This document shows positions 35,967-48,104 of a stretch of DNA of 64,000 nucleotides, in pieces (the first letter of the stretch is position 1; each line of letters opens with the position of its first letter). Both the position numbers and the translations under genes were made by a program. Under the pieces are notes generated by a model. It saw only the letters and a list, made by a program, of their open reading frames with translations, searched no databases and was not told the DNA's origin. The stretch spans positions 19,536,934 through 19,600,933 of the forward strand of contig NC_063151.1 of the NCBI RefSeq assembly GCF_020921035.1. The letters run 5' to 3'. Origin of the DNA: Rhodamnia argentea. Lineage: Eukaryota; Streptophyta; Magnoliopsida; Myrtales; Myrtaceae.

Positions 35967-36200
35967 TAGGGTGCATTTGATTTAGGGAAAATGAACAATT
36001 TAGAAGATGTTTGCCTAAAAATGATCGCTCGTATCGCTTACAAAAATGAATAAACTAAAACTATTTGCATTGTCTACAAAAATATTTAGAAATAAATTGT
36101 TGTCGATAATGAAAATATTTTGAATTGACTAATTATTTCAAATGATAGAAGCAATTGTTTTTTTCTAGGAAATATTTGGAGGAATTCTAGTTCCTAAGAG
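35967..36200. repeat. Partial copy of the dispersed MITE family
   Basis: It contains ATGATCGCTCGTAT, CAAAAATATTTAGA and AAATTGTTGTCGATAATG, as at 15390-15640. The left end GGGTGCATTTGATTTAGGG resembles Tourist-like termini. The right arm was not found. Confidence 0.5.
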
Positions 36201-36250
36201 ATGGATAGAGCCATTGAGCCCATCACAAGATCAGTTTAAGAGCTTATTCA

Positions 36251-36851
36251 GGATGCGTTTGGTTCAGTTTTGGAGGAAATTTTTTGGGAAAATACAAAGA
36301 CTTTTGGGCTAAATTTAAATGCAAATAGTGTTTGGTAAATTATATTTTAAAAACACATTGGAAAGCAACTTCGACTTAAATGCCGTTTGGTAAAATCTAC
36401 ACTTTGTAAAGGACTTTTCCCCTTTTTTTTAATAAAAAAAAAAAAGCTCGAACTATTTGCCGGCTAAACTTGGCCACGGACCAGCCTCCCATTACTTGGG
36501 TCACACAACCCAGGCAATGCCTAAGGTCACAAGACCTCAGGTGTGGCTGGTGAGCTCTAAATTGGCTTGCCCATGGCCAGATTTGGTCTCGTCGGTGGTC
36601 TGAACCCTTGCCGGTGAGGTTACGTGAGGTGGGGACATTTTCATAATTATGAATGTCGAGTGAGGGCAAAGTCGGAAGAAAAAATGCATTTTATGTTTCG
36701 AAAATGCAGTATTCCAAAGCCCAACCAAATCTGCTTTGGGTTCAAAGCCTTTGAAATGTAATTGCATTTTCCCAAATCTCTATAAAACATTTGCCAAATG
36801 CCATTTGCATGTACTCAAAAGGCTTTAGCAAAGCTGAACTAAACGCACACC
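36251..36851. mobile_element. Tourist-like MITE
   Basis: The left terminus GGATGCGTTTGGTTCAGTTTT and the inverted right terminus GGTGTGCGTTTAGTTCAG bound the element. The trinucleotides outside are TCA and TTA (2 of 3). The interior has a GC-rich core near 36470-36630. No transposase. Confidence 0.55.
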
Positions 36852-37158
36852 TTAGAACACGCCGAGTTCACTTATCACGTCGTTTTCTATATACTGGACT
36901 TTAGGCACGCGCTTTGTGCGTAATAATTACTTTTCAATCGTTTATTAATACTCTAAAGCTCTATATAGATGGACATTTTATCAACAGAAAAAGGTATGAA
37001 CTCATTTGCATTTTTATCACAACAAACCAATTAGGGGCGTTGCCCTAAAACATCGTCTGGGAGTCGCAAAAGCAAATTTGAAGAAGAGACCAACTTCTTC
37101 ATATATTATCTTACGGTCAATCCAATTCATGGCACCCGGAATGCCCAATGAGATATCG

Positions 37159-38221
37159 GCTACGTTTGGGAACCACTTTCCCATTGGGCTTTGAGTGTCC
37201 AAAGCTCTTTGGGCGAAATTTTTGGTGTTTGGCAAATTTTTTGAAAACATCCTTGACTCAATATGAGCCTTCAAAAGGCTGAAAGCCCAAGGCAGCTTCA
37301 AGGCTTCCTTGAGCTTTCAGCATTCTTCGCAAACAATAGTGCCAAGGATTAGTGATTTTTTTGAATTTTCAATATTACCTTCACTCAGTCTTCATAATTC
37401 CATGTTTACCCTCACTGTTCATAATTCCTCTTCCCCTCTCCCACTGCTCCCTTCGCCTTTAGCCCCGCCGGAAGGTTGTTGCCCAACGCTGCCGCAGAAA
37501 GCGCCGCCGACATTGAGCCACCTTTCCATGCCCTTCGCCGCGACAACTACCCCCTCCTCCCCATGATCCCAACGCGCCCCGCCACACCGGATCTAGGCTT
37601 GCGAGGGCTCGACCTCATCGTCGTTGCCTCGCCGGGCGACGGGGAGGTCGAGCCCCGCCATGGTCGAGCGAGGTCGAGCCCTTGCAAGCCTAGATCTAGG
37701 CCCCATATGCGTCACCCTCTCGACCTGCCAACCGATTTAACCAATCTCCCTCTAATGTCTTGGTTAGTGTCAAGCTCTATATCTCCCCTGTTCTAGGCTT
37801 CCTTTCATCACCCAAAGTAGTAGAGCCGAGACGGAGAGTGACGTTGCAAGAAGAACAGAGCAATGGAAGGGGTGACCCACAACGTGGATAGTATTGTTTC
37901 GAGTGAGGATGATGGTCAATTCTTGAGGGTATGTTCTTGTGGTTGACAACAATTTTCGAGTGGGGAAGGGTTGGGAAGGGAAAAAAGAAAAATAAAAAAT
38001 AAAAATAAAAATTATTCAAAAATCATAAAAAGATAATAAAATACTCGATTAAAGGCATTTGCGAGTTTATGTTGACTAAACAACATTTTCCCAAACTTTC
38101 TTTTCAAGGCATTTTTTAATTACAGTTTACCGAACAGTTTTTGCATTTCACCAAATCCCTTCACACCAAAGGTATCTGCGTTTTCCCAAAGACTTTTCCC
38201 AAAGGTCTTTCCAAACGCAGC
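37159..38221. mobile_element. Tourist/hAT-like foldback with GC-rich core
   Basis: The left terminus GCTACGTTTGGGAACCACTTT and the inverted right terminus GCTGCGTTTGGAAAGACCTTT pair imperfectly. The core 37450-37720 is GC-rich and contains a local inverted repeat: CCGGATCTAGGCTTGCGAGGG near 37588 and CCCTTGCAAGCCTAGATCTAGG near 37678. Frames across the core (37309-37796) are likely spurious. Confidence 0.5.
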
Positions 38222-40960
38222 AATCAATTTGTCTGTATTCATTCACATGTTCTATCGCACGATGTTCACAAATATGCCCCAAACCAAGTTCCAAAGAGTC
38301 CAGTAGGACCAGATGCAACACTAGTATAATTGTCATTAACCACCCTACTCAAATCCAATGTCAATATTCAACCAGAAAAAAAAATAAATAAATAAATAAA
38401 AAGGGAAGGTAATCCAATGCCAATAGTAGAGATTTCTAGCATGTTTATGAATTACTTGTTTGAGAGCAGGTCTGCATCTTCCGTCGCAGTTTCGTCCATA
38501 ACGACCGTTCAAAATCCTCCGTTGTGTTGCTCGCGAATGCTATCGGGTGAGGCTTTTGACGGCTAATACAGATGGAGCAGTGATTATAAGTATTTTTGTG
38601 TCACTAGTATAAATTTGAGGATATTAGTGAGACAAAAAAAAAAATTAAAATGGCATTGCCTCACTTGAAAAAATTAGACCCATTAAACCGGTTAGTTGGG
38701 CCGGATTTGGGATGGGTGTCATAAATTGTTCGACTCGAATTGACTCATTAACCGTTTATTGTAATGTAAATTTTTTGATATATATCTAACTCGATACATA
38801 CTCGACTCAATTCATATTGCTAAAACACTTTCATACTTAATTCAATTTAGCCAAAAATTATAAATTATTTTTAAAAATATTTTAATAGTATAATTTTATT
38901 TAAAAAATGCAAAAACAAAATAAAAATAAAAAATCAGAATTTTTTATTTTGTTTTTATTTTTAGTTTTATCTTCATCTTTATTTTTCCCTCTTCCTTTTT
39001 CATTTTTTATTTGTTTCTTTTCTTCTTTTCCCTTTTTTTTTTCAAAGTCTGACAATGGTCACCAATCACAGGCAAGAGCCGCCGACCCTCGCGCATATCT
39101 AGAGAGGGTTTCACGACCCTTGCTCAGACCTGGCGAGGGCCCGACCCTCGCCTAGTTCTAGAGAGGGTTTTCCGTCCTAGCCGGACTCGTCGAAAAAAAA
39201 GCTAAAGAAAATTAAAAAAAATCAAAAAACTTTTTTATGACTCACTTAAAATAGTAAGATAATCTATTTATGACTCATTTAAAACACACTTAAGATCCAT
39301 TAAGTTGTTAAGTGACACATTTTTGGCCTACTTAAATTTATTAAATAACTCATTTATGATCCATGCTCTTAAGCGTGAATATTTTTTTTTTTATTGGATC
39401 TTAAACGTGAGTTACGATATGAATTCTTAATTCATTTTGTCATCTCCAAAAAAAAAAAAAGTTTAGGATTTTTTGTGTTTTTTTTGGGGGCCTTTTGGCC
39501 CTTTTCATTTAATTTGCCCAGAGATTTTATTTACCTCGGTCAAAAAACGTCGCAGTCTCCATCACGCTCTTCATCTACCAGAAATTAAATGCCTGCCGCT
39601 GCCCATCTTTCTCTGTAAAATCAAGCAGATGGGATGTGACCCTGATGTAATTACACCTCCTTAAATGCCTACGTCGTACAGCTCCATGAACGAGGGACTC
39701 GTCTCTTGCTTCTGCTTTCCATGTACTAAATAAAATGACCCTTATGACAAGTTGGGGGAGGGATATGTTGCAAAACTTTAGAGATTGATTGAAGTCTTCG
39801 AATGCAGAATTACGTTTCCGATTTTGAATTCCGTCGAGTTACATCTCCGATTCATCCTGTAGAGAAGTTGTAAGATGTCGTATCAACCATCATCGGAAAA
39901 ATTGGCTAAGATCCATTTAGTTAACTAATTTGGCTAATACCCTCGACTTTAGGAGCGATGGCATTGTCCCGCCTCGCCGGAACCCCGCCCCATGGACGGG
40001 AAAATCTCGTCCTCCCTTGAGAGGGGGACTAATCTTCACGTAAACCACTATCCCACTCTCTTCCCTTGATGTTTCTCTCTCCTCACAGGAAGAAGCACAA
40101 CACGGCAAAGATCGAGAGCCACCCTCGTAGTTTTAAGCCGCCGCTCAACAACACGGCTCGATCCCGATGCTGACTACGACATCCTCGCCCTTGCCCGTTG
40201 CCCGATCCCCTAGGGAATGGTAGTCGGGGGTAGAAATCATCTCAACCTTACCATGCTTATTCCAACCTATTGCCGTGCTATCTTTCTCTCTTATCTCTTT
40301 TCTCTAGGCTTTCCACCTCTTGCACACCCGCTACTCCTCCCCTTCAACTATCACCCGCATGTATTGATATTCAACAATTAACGCGTACTTACCAAAATGG
40401 ATTAAGAAAGGAGGAAATACGCTCTCTACGAACTTATCATGTATTTGTAAATTAGAAAATTCGAGCATTTAAATTTCTAAATCACGGACCATTTCAAAAA
40501 CTTAAATCTCCAAGAGTCGACAGTGATATCACGAAATCCTATAAGAAGTCCAAACGTGTGTACGCTCGTGATGCTCCGGATTTACCTTTCAAGTTGTAAT
40601 TAATTCCCCAAATTAGAACCTCCTTAATTAACAAAGCAAGTTTCCAAGTGAAGTGCGCCTCGAAAAGCATGAAGCCTCTGCTCCCCTTTTACCTCCGACT
40701 AATCAAAAGAAATATCAAACCAAAGAAAAATTGTTTGAAGTGTTTTCTAGCGAATGCTCTCGAGTTTCGACGTGAATGGACGGTTTGCACTTTGGCGTTC
40801 CTTTCCTTGTCTTCGTTTTTATTCGAGTGAAGTTGCTCACACAGGACAGGACAGGACACCGTCACACTATTGCTGTGTCGTCCGGAGCTTCCGTTTTTTG
40901 GTTGAAAACCCACCTTAGACCGTCGAGGAACGACCCCATTTGCTCGCTCACTCGCTCACC
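38222..40960. other. Gene-free interval
   Basis: No supportable gene. There is an AAAT microsatellite at 38382-38402. A GC-rich patch at 39060-39185 (GACCCTCGC, GGCGAGGG words) sits between AT-rich flanks and resembles the cores of the foldback elements, but I could not pair its arms. Confidence 0.5.
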
Positions 40961-40968
40961 TAAGGCCA

Positions 40969-40993
40969 CTCTCTCTCTCTCTCTCTCTCTCTC
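40969..40993. repeat. CT microsatellite in the promoter/leader of the acidic membrane-protein gene
   Basis: A (CT)n run about 1.65 kb before the coding start. Its position and the spliced-leader-like region after it (41020-42610) suggest it marks the promoter or first non-coding exon. Confidence 0.85.
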
Positions 40994-42649
40994 ACTTCTT
41001 ATCGAAAAGGCTTTTCGGATATACCAAACTGTAGATAGCGCAGCGTCCAACTATCATTGAAGGGCTTTCTCTGCTTGATTTCTCAACAGGGTCCTCATTT
41101 TTTACGAAGGATCCTCTCGCTGCTTTCGCAATCTACCGGGTACTTCTATTGTTGAGCTAAATTTTCGTTCTTTCTCGTCTTTCTAGCGACTGCACATGTC
41201 TTGTGATGTTTGTGTGTGTTCATAATGTAAAAGGGTAATTGTCGCCTTCTTGAAATTGGATTTGAGTGGATAATTAGTCCGTTGATTGTTCTGCGTTGTT
41301 CCTTTGCTTCTCTTCTGACGATCTGAAGTTAGGAATGCGAGTATGTTAGAAGACGCTATTTCTGCTGTGGAGGATCTTTCAAATTTCCCAACTTTTTTTT
41401 TTTGGGGGGGGAGGGGTGTCTTGTGCTCTGCTTACTGCCCATTCTTTAGCTCCGTTTGTTCTTTCTTGAGGTCGAAGTTTTTGCCATCTGAGTTTTGCGG
41501 CCTGTCTCAGTAAATGGTTTTCGCTTGATCTTTCAATTCTCTCTTATTGGTGCCTAAAATGAGATGCAAATTTGTCCTGTGTCTTGGTGGTTGGTTCAGT
41601 CTTTAGTGCTTTTGTTACTTTTAGCAGCCCATGTCTCATTCCAGGTTCAAGTGCAGATAGTCTGGATTTTGTGCTTGGGGGCAATTGCAATATATTCTTT
41701 TCTCTCTGTGTCAGCTGGGTTTCTGATCGGCTCAAATATTTGCTGATACACTCATAAGTAATGAATTCGAAAATTTTGCTTTAAGTTTACTTCAGTGTCG
41801 ATTTTGGAATCCATGTTTGGATCTACCTAGCAACAGAGTTCCACCATTAATGACACCCACCTGAGCTGTCACCATACCTTTGCTATGTGTTCTCGGCGGT
41901 TCTAAACTATGGTTTTATGAAGTAATTAAGGTTTATTTCTTCCTTTAGTTTCAGTAGCTGATTTATATCTACTTCTGCTATAGTTAGTATATCTTGGATT
42001 TCATGTTCCCTGACTAGTGAAGTTCTGGAAGCACCTAAGCTGAATCGACTGGTTTCATCCAGCGGAACTGATTGGATGATATACTTGCAAGTGCTGAATG
42101 CTAGTTTTGCTGATAATTCATTGTGAGATTGTTACAAGGCCCATCTGTAGATCTCCCTATCAAGGCAGTTGTACCATTTGCAAAGCTGAATATGCAATGA
42201 GCCTCCTGCTAGTTTTAAGTTGTTATCGGTGGTAAAATATATGTTCTTCCTTCTGGTAGTCAATATCCCATCCCTAGTGCGGTAATCTAGGAATAGGGGA
42301 AATGGAGTCTCTATTCTTATAGAAGTGTGGAATGTGTATCCCTCATTGTTCTGTTTAGATGGGTCAGTGTTTTCTACCAGCATAGAGCCGCTCTACCATT
42401 GAAGATCAGGCCTTCTTCTGGCTGCTCTTAATTGTAATATTTTGCTTTACACTTGATGAGGGTTAGCATGCACTTAGTTTATGAGATGCACATCTGCTGA
42501 ATACTCTTCACAAACAAGTTGAGTTTACTTGCTCAAAGTTCGTAGCATCAGTTCAATATCGGCCAGTCTATCATCTAAATTATTTCTTTTGGCTCATGGT
42601 CTCCATCTGCAGTTCACGCTTATCCTTGTTGCTCGCAATTCTCAGTGTC

Positions 42650-43606
42650 ATGACTATTCTGAGACAATCACCTAGTAGAAACCAAAGGACAAAAGGCTTC
42701 AAAGTGAAACACGCCATCCAGATTTTCCTTCTTCTCGCCATTTGTATATGGTTGCTTTACCAAGTCAAGCATTCATATGAAAAGAAGAAGGTACTCGAGG
42801 AAACAACTGCTGCAGAGTTATCACAAGACATGGAAACAAAGCATGAGATAATAAAACTGGGGAGAAAGGATCTAAAACCACAAGAAAATTATGCTGATCC
42901 AGGAGATGGTAGGCAAGAAGAAGAAAAAGAAGATGATACAGAAGAAACCAAAGTTGAAGAAACCGAGATGGAAGAAAGGGGAGCAGGTGATGATGAAATA
43001 GATGGAAATGAGCAAGAGAGAGATGAAGAGGATAATCCTGAGGAGATCGAAGACTTGATCGATGAAGAGGACCAGATAAAGGAAGAATGGGTTGCAGAGG
43101 AAGAGAGTGATGAAAAGGAAAATCATATTGAGGACACCGGTACCCTTGAGGAACGCAAGGACAGTGAAGGTGATGAAATCTCCCAGGATGCAAGGGAGGA
43201 GCACTACAAGGGTGACGATGCATCTAGTGCTGTGTTGCAGGATGTTGGGGCGAAAACTGAAGATTTTCAAGCTGGAGGCTTGAGAAAAGTGAAGGAGGAA
43301 TCAGGACGAGGAGACATTTCTCATCACTCGGAGGAGGTTAGGATGGCTGCTGAAGATGGGGATTTGACTTCTCGAGGTAGAGGAATCGATGGATCAAACC
43401 TGGACAAATTTAAGAGTTTCGACTCAAAATCTAATCCATCAAACAGGGAGAGGACAAATGAAGGAGCAGACATGAACGAGAGTTCAGTTCTGGAGCTTCC
43501 AAGAGTCCCGGATTGGGTGCATGATCACAATGCGAAGGATGCCATTTCAACTTCCAGGTCAACTTATGGCAAAAATGATGAGGATGGTACCATGGACTCT
43601 ATGTGA
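42650..43606 (+). CDS. Acidic single-pass membrane protein, function unknown
   Basis: A 318-aa protein in one coding exon. The N-terminus has a short basic segment (RQSPSRNQRTKGFKVKH) followed by one membrane span at about 22-38 (IQIFLLLAICIWLLYQV) and a KHSYEKKK stop-transfer. The rest is highly charged, dominated by Glu/Asp with Lys, and probably disordered. I recall plant proteins of unknown function that share the SPSRNQR...KVKH-span-QVKHS head. For that reason I start at 42650 rather than at the in-frame ATG 42596. A splice-acceptor-like CTGCAG ends at 42612, between the two ATGs, consistent with a long intron in the 5' leader. The C-terminal block with LPRVPDWVHDH may be conserved. Inference: a type II or ER/Golgi membrane protein. 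Confidence 0.72.
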   Translation: MTILRQSPSRNQRTKGFKVKHAIQIFLLLAICIWLLYQVKHSYEKKKVLEETTAAELSQDMETKHEIIKLGRKDLKPQENYADPGDGRQEEEKEDDTEETKVEETEMEERGAGDDEIDGNEQERDEEDNPEEIEDLIDEEDQIKEEWVAEEESDEKENHIEDTGTLEERKDSEGDEISQDAREEHYKGDDASSAVLQDVGAKTEDFQAGGLRKVKEESGRGDISHHSEEVRMAAEDGDLTSRGRGIDGSNLDKFKSFDSKSNPSNRERTNEGADMNESSVLELPRVPDWVHDHNAKDAISTSRSTYGKNDEDGTMDSM

Positions 43607-44714
43607 TGGAAAGGCCAAGCATAAGCTTAGCTTCTTCTTCGAGATATGGTACTCTTAAGTCCTGCATAAGATTATTCCTTGTGTTCACCTATAGTAGGGA
43701 AGATAGAGATTAGAGGGAAGCGCACTGTTCTAAAACTGTCAGAGGCATCGGCATCCGAAATAACAGTGAGATGCCGCCGAATGACAGTTCCGACAAATCT
43801 GTCTTGAGTTTACCCTTTTTGTTTCCTTTTATATAGGAGCAAGGTGCTTGTCCTAACTTCCTGGAGATAGCATCTGTCGAATGCAGATGGGCAACTGTAC
43901 ATATGTATCCAGCGATTAGGAGTTGCGGAGTCTATCATCATATATGTGTGTTAAAGTCAAATGTAGATATGGCCAAATGATGTAAGACTTGGAAAATCAA
44001 GTGGTTCCAGTATGTGTAGTATGCATTTTTGGGTCCCTGAAGCGGGTAATTGCAAATTTATGCACCTATGAATAGCTTTTTTGTAGGCCAACTTTTGCTC
44101 AAGCTATCGTGTCTGATTAGAGTGTGTTACTGGAATATTGGGATTCCATAGCTTCTGCACGAGGATGAATGTGAAGAACTATTTATAGAAGATGGCGACA
44201 AGTTAGCGGGACAGGTGGGGATGAAGTTCGGAATTGGTTATCATTAGACAATGATGGATGATAGTTTTATCGAATCTCTAGTTTTAGGTTATCTCAAAGT
44301 TTTGATACCAAATTGAGTCAAGTAGATAATCAAGAACCTCACATTTTTAAAACAAGCTTGTCTAGAAAAGTGGTTAAAGGCAAGGAGAGCATGGAGACAG
44401 GTACAGGGTATATAAATCACAAAGTACATTTGCCAACTTTTCTGGCGAAAAAATTTATCCGGGGATAGGGTCAACGACAAGCAAGACGACTTTAAATTCC
44501 AGAACGTATTGAAGATCATCATGAAAAGAATCCACACTTGAGAATGTGGAAGTCCATAGCAACACATCCAAACACCAATTGCATCCCCGAATACTCCTCA
44601 AGCTTGACACCACATCGGCAGGTAGAGAACGCGCCTGATCCACAAAAGCTTGAAGAGTTGAGAATACCCTTGTCAGCTACGGGAACAACCGGCATTGATA
44701 ATGACTTCCAAAAT

Positions 44715-47088
44715 TCAAGACTGCTTAATAGGAACCCTTTGATGAGAATTCCACTGCAACAGCATCCATACTATGGATGTACCTGAATGAAGACCAAAAA
44801 CGAGGAACTCAATCAAGATACTGTAAAAACAACAGAATCCACAACTTGAAGATGGAGTGATTGCTCATCTTTTAGGAAGAACACCAATAAAAACATCGAA
44901 CCCCTCCATTTACAGGATATGTCTCCTCATCAAGGAGCATGAAATGATTTGACAACAAAATCTTTCAGCGGGTCAAGATCAACTAGAGCAATCCAGCGAA
45001 CATTTAAAGGATGGCAAGATATTCAGGATCCTTATATAAGTTTGCTAGCTATGTCAGTATTTCAAGTGGATTCAAGGTGTAAAAACTCTACAAGTGAAAG
45101 TCAACCCCTGCTCTGAATGGATGATGAATCCATTCAAGCATAAACTTAAGAATGCACAAAAAAAAAAAAAAAATCACCAAGATTTTTCTAGTCCAATATA
45201 ATGGATGACCAGAAGGAATTGATACAAGAAAAGTTCTAGAATCAATACTTTACCTGCAAAGATGCCAACTGTTGTCAGGTTTGTGATAGCCATTGTTTGA
45301 TATATGAGGTATTCAGTCAAGAAGTGACCAAATGCATAGATGAATGACAAGAAGGTAACCAAGTATAAGGGTTTATTGTCAAGGTTGGATGCGCAAAGAA
45401 AGCAGAGAGTGCATGTCAAGAGGGTCCAAACTCCAAATGTCCTTCCATGAACTTCAGTCACTGTGAAAATTCCAAATCAACGTGAACAGAGGAAGAGGAG
45501 TTCAATAGTATTTTGCACAGAACTTCACAAGACAGATGGAAGTGAAACGAATTAATAAGGATTGTGCGAAACAGAGAGGTAAGCTTGAATTTGATTCAAC
45601 AGCACAAATAATCATAGCAACCCCATAAATTCAAAATTAATGTTAAGCCTTGTGTCACTAAATAGCAGTAATTTCCTCAGCCTAAGATAGTTATACACCA
45701 ATTTCAGCGGTTGCATGTGCTACAACTGCTATCTGTATGCATTAATGGCAAGAAGCGTTCTAGACGATGATGATGAAGCTGCCTTCATGCCAATTAATCA
45801 GCAGGCTTTCTCAGTAAAAATAAGCCTCGACAACATATTTCTATGGAGTCATCCTCACTAACCATAGAAGATCAAGTCAATAAACTGGACACTTGATTTC
45901 TCGTGACAATTTCTGTCATCATAAGGATCACCAGCAAGGCCAGGACAGCTAAATTACATATTTCAGAGATCAACTAATACGGTCGGTTATGTGCTCTCTT
46001 GGGGCAATTCCTATCAGTGGAAGGCCACTTGCACTGCTAGGACAGCAGTCTTTCCAACCATATATCATGTCGTTCAGTATATAACAAAATATTAATATCG
46101 CCCTCTAAACCTCAAGTGGAGATGTTACCCGGACATGCTCGAAAAGAATGACAACTGCATCCTTCTACATAATCATTGCCTTCCGAAACTAGTAATCCAC
46201 AGTTGTCAATACTGCATCCTTCTGCATAATCCGTAGGCCTATGAAACTAGTGATCTACGATCGTAAAATACTTCCATCTACAGAGACACATTGCTAAGTA
46301 AAGGTTATGTCTCAAAGTATAGCCTAAGCGGAAGAATGCACAAGCGGTTGGTCAACCTTTTTTGCTTCATTACCGGGTCATTTTCCCTTTCATGTAACCA
46401 TGTTAGGATACAGGTAGCAGCACTTCATAAAGAACGTCATCTCCATGGGGTGCTGATAAATGTGCTTCCTCGATGAATATGCTGCAAATTTCAACCTTTT
46501 TGTCGTCCCTTTCAATGGGAATACAAATTAGGGGGAGCACAAGTGCCTTAGATTATGTCCAGAGGGAATGCTCAGTCTCAAATCCTCCACATCACTAGCT
46601 TTCACCGTCCAGCATTTAGGGCACACGTCAACTAGGCTAGCCAGTCGAATTTTCTCTTCCTCCAATTTCTAGCCTCAAATTGCAAAGTGATTTCACATCA
46701 TCTCACTTCCTTCAGCACGAAGGATCCTAAAGCTAAGACAACTCTATATTCTCCGAATTACGAGTTCCTAAAAGTCACCACACGGGGGATCTACTCCACC
46801 CCAACTACCATCGAAACAACCAGAACGTCTGAGCACAGCCACTGTACTCGCGCCAAACCCAAAAGCCAACGCCCAAGTCAACATTCGCAGCAAATGGACA
46901 CCACTAAGCATACGTTCGCGAAACCCGGCAAGGAGATATCTCTCGGGGACAGCACATTTCTGCTTTACAGCCAATTCATTCAACAATGTCGATAGCCAAA
47001 AAAAAAAAGGGGGGGGGCATTGTTGATTCAGAGGGAGCAACAATCTCGATCCAAACAAACGAGACATCAAACTGAGCAAAAGATGCAT

Positions 47089-47122
<34 letters not shown>

Positions 47123-47241
47123 AGACTTGTGGTGTTGGAGAAGACGGCGAGACGGAGAGCCCAGATGTCGAAGAAGCCGAACCAGACGGAGGCCAATCGG
47201 AGGGAACCCACCAGCACCAGCCAGCACCCCAGCGGCTTCAT
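44715..47241 (-). CDS. ERG28: ERG28, sterol C4-demethylation scaffold protein
   Basis: Small ER membrane protein that tethers the enzymes of sterol C4 demethylation (methyl oxidase, dehydrogenase/decarboxylase, ketoreductase) into one complex. Minus-strand exons are 47127-47241, 45254-45460 and 44715-44782, giving 129 aa, the normal length for plant ERG28. Conserved blocks: LVLVGSLRLASVWFGFFDIW (exon 1), VHGRTFGVWTLLTCTLCFLC and FIYAFGHFLTEYLIYQT (exon 2), GTSIVWMLLQWNS (exon 3). The hydrophobic segments fit about four membrane spans. The start codon is supported by homologous length; the frame upstream has no ATG. Intron 1 (1.67 kb) opens with GTCTGC, followed at once by a long CT run. The gene converges on the acidic membrane-protein gene, with 1.1 kb between stops. 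Confidence 0.93.
47091..47121. repeat. GA/CT microsatellite at the 5' end of ERG28 intron 1
   Basis: A (GA)n tract on the plus strand starts five bases inside the intron, just after the donor GTCTG read on the minus strand. Length change could affect splicing of the weak donor; that is inference. Confidence 0.9.
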
Positions 47242-47320
47242 CTTCTTCCCCTCGCTTCGGATTTTCCGATTACTCTGTATTACGGCTTCCTCGAACACCG
47301 AATCATATGTCCAAAGACCA

Positions 47321-47449
47321 CCGTCATAAACTGAGTTGAGGAATTAACTACGTTCGGGTGCAACCGCGAATTAACTATGTTCGGGTGCAACCGGGATCGC
47401 CGCCGTCATAAACTGAGTTGAGGAATTTAACTACGTTCGGGTGCAACCG
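47321..47449. repeat. Tandem duplication upstream of ERG28
   Basis: CCGTCATAAACTGAGTTGAG plus the following 26 bases (47321-47366) is repeated nearly identically at 47403-47449 (one extra T). Between them lies a partial copy at 47367-47393 that shares only the last 27 bases. The array is 80-210 bp upstream of the ATG, so it is in the leader or core promoter. Confidence 0.85.
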
Positions 47450-47660
47450 TGATCGCCAGGGTGGGACCCAAAGTAATCCCTGATGTCTCTGGAAAAGATG
47501 AATAGTGAAACGTTCTCATCATCACAACAAACAATGCAATGTCTAAACTTTTTGGTGAATGATAAATTTTTTCTGTGCATTCATATTATAGGCGAAAATA
47601 AACTATTATTTTTACAAAAATATTTTGAAAAATATTTATTTTCAGCGAAACAAGCAAAAC

Positions 47661-48094
47661 GGCTAAAGTACACTAAAAGTGCCAAAACTCATGTACGGCG
47701 CTCACTTTAGTGCCAAAACTTTCAAAACGGTCACTTAAATGCCAACTCTTTTAAAAAACGATCACTTAAGTGTCAACTTCTTCTAAAAACGATAACTTCA
47801 GCACCAACTTCAATTTGAGCTGACATGGCTTGTCAGAAATCCGACACGTGCTATTTTTTATTAATATTTGATTTGAAGTTGACACTAAAATGATCGTTTT
47901 TTTTTAAATGACATTTAAATGATCGTTTTTAAAAAAAAAAATTGGCATTTAAGTAATCGTTTTAAAAGTTTCGGTACTAAAGTGATCGTTTTTCAAAAAA
48001 TTTCACACTTAAGTTAAATGATCGTTTTGAAAGTTTTGACACTAAAGTGAACAGCACCATATACAAATTTTGACACTTATAGTGTACTTAAGCC
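47661..48094. mobile_element. MULE-like MITE with 10-bp target duplication
   Basis: The termini GGCTAAAGTACAC and, inverted, GGCTTAAGTACAC bound a 434-bp element whose arms pair almost throughout (AAGTGCCAAAACTCATGTAC against the complementary phrase). The flanks CAAGCAAAAC (47651-47660) and CAAACAAAAC (48095-48104) match 9 of 10. Duplications of 9-10 bp with long TIRs point to the Mutator superfamily. Its arm phrases are shared with 995-2469 and 7702-8546. Confidence 0.75.
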
Positions 48095-48104
48095 CAAACA
48101 AAAC

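Noticed and set aside
42765..43270. Minus-strand frames of 130-150 codons opposite the acidic membrane protein
   Set aside because: Antisense of Glu/Asp/Lys codons gives apparent Leu/Phe/His/Pro-rich frames; no motif and no start context.
44289..44643. Minus-strand frames downstream of ERG28
   Set aside because: ERG28 ends in family register at 44715; these lie in its 3' UTR or flank.
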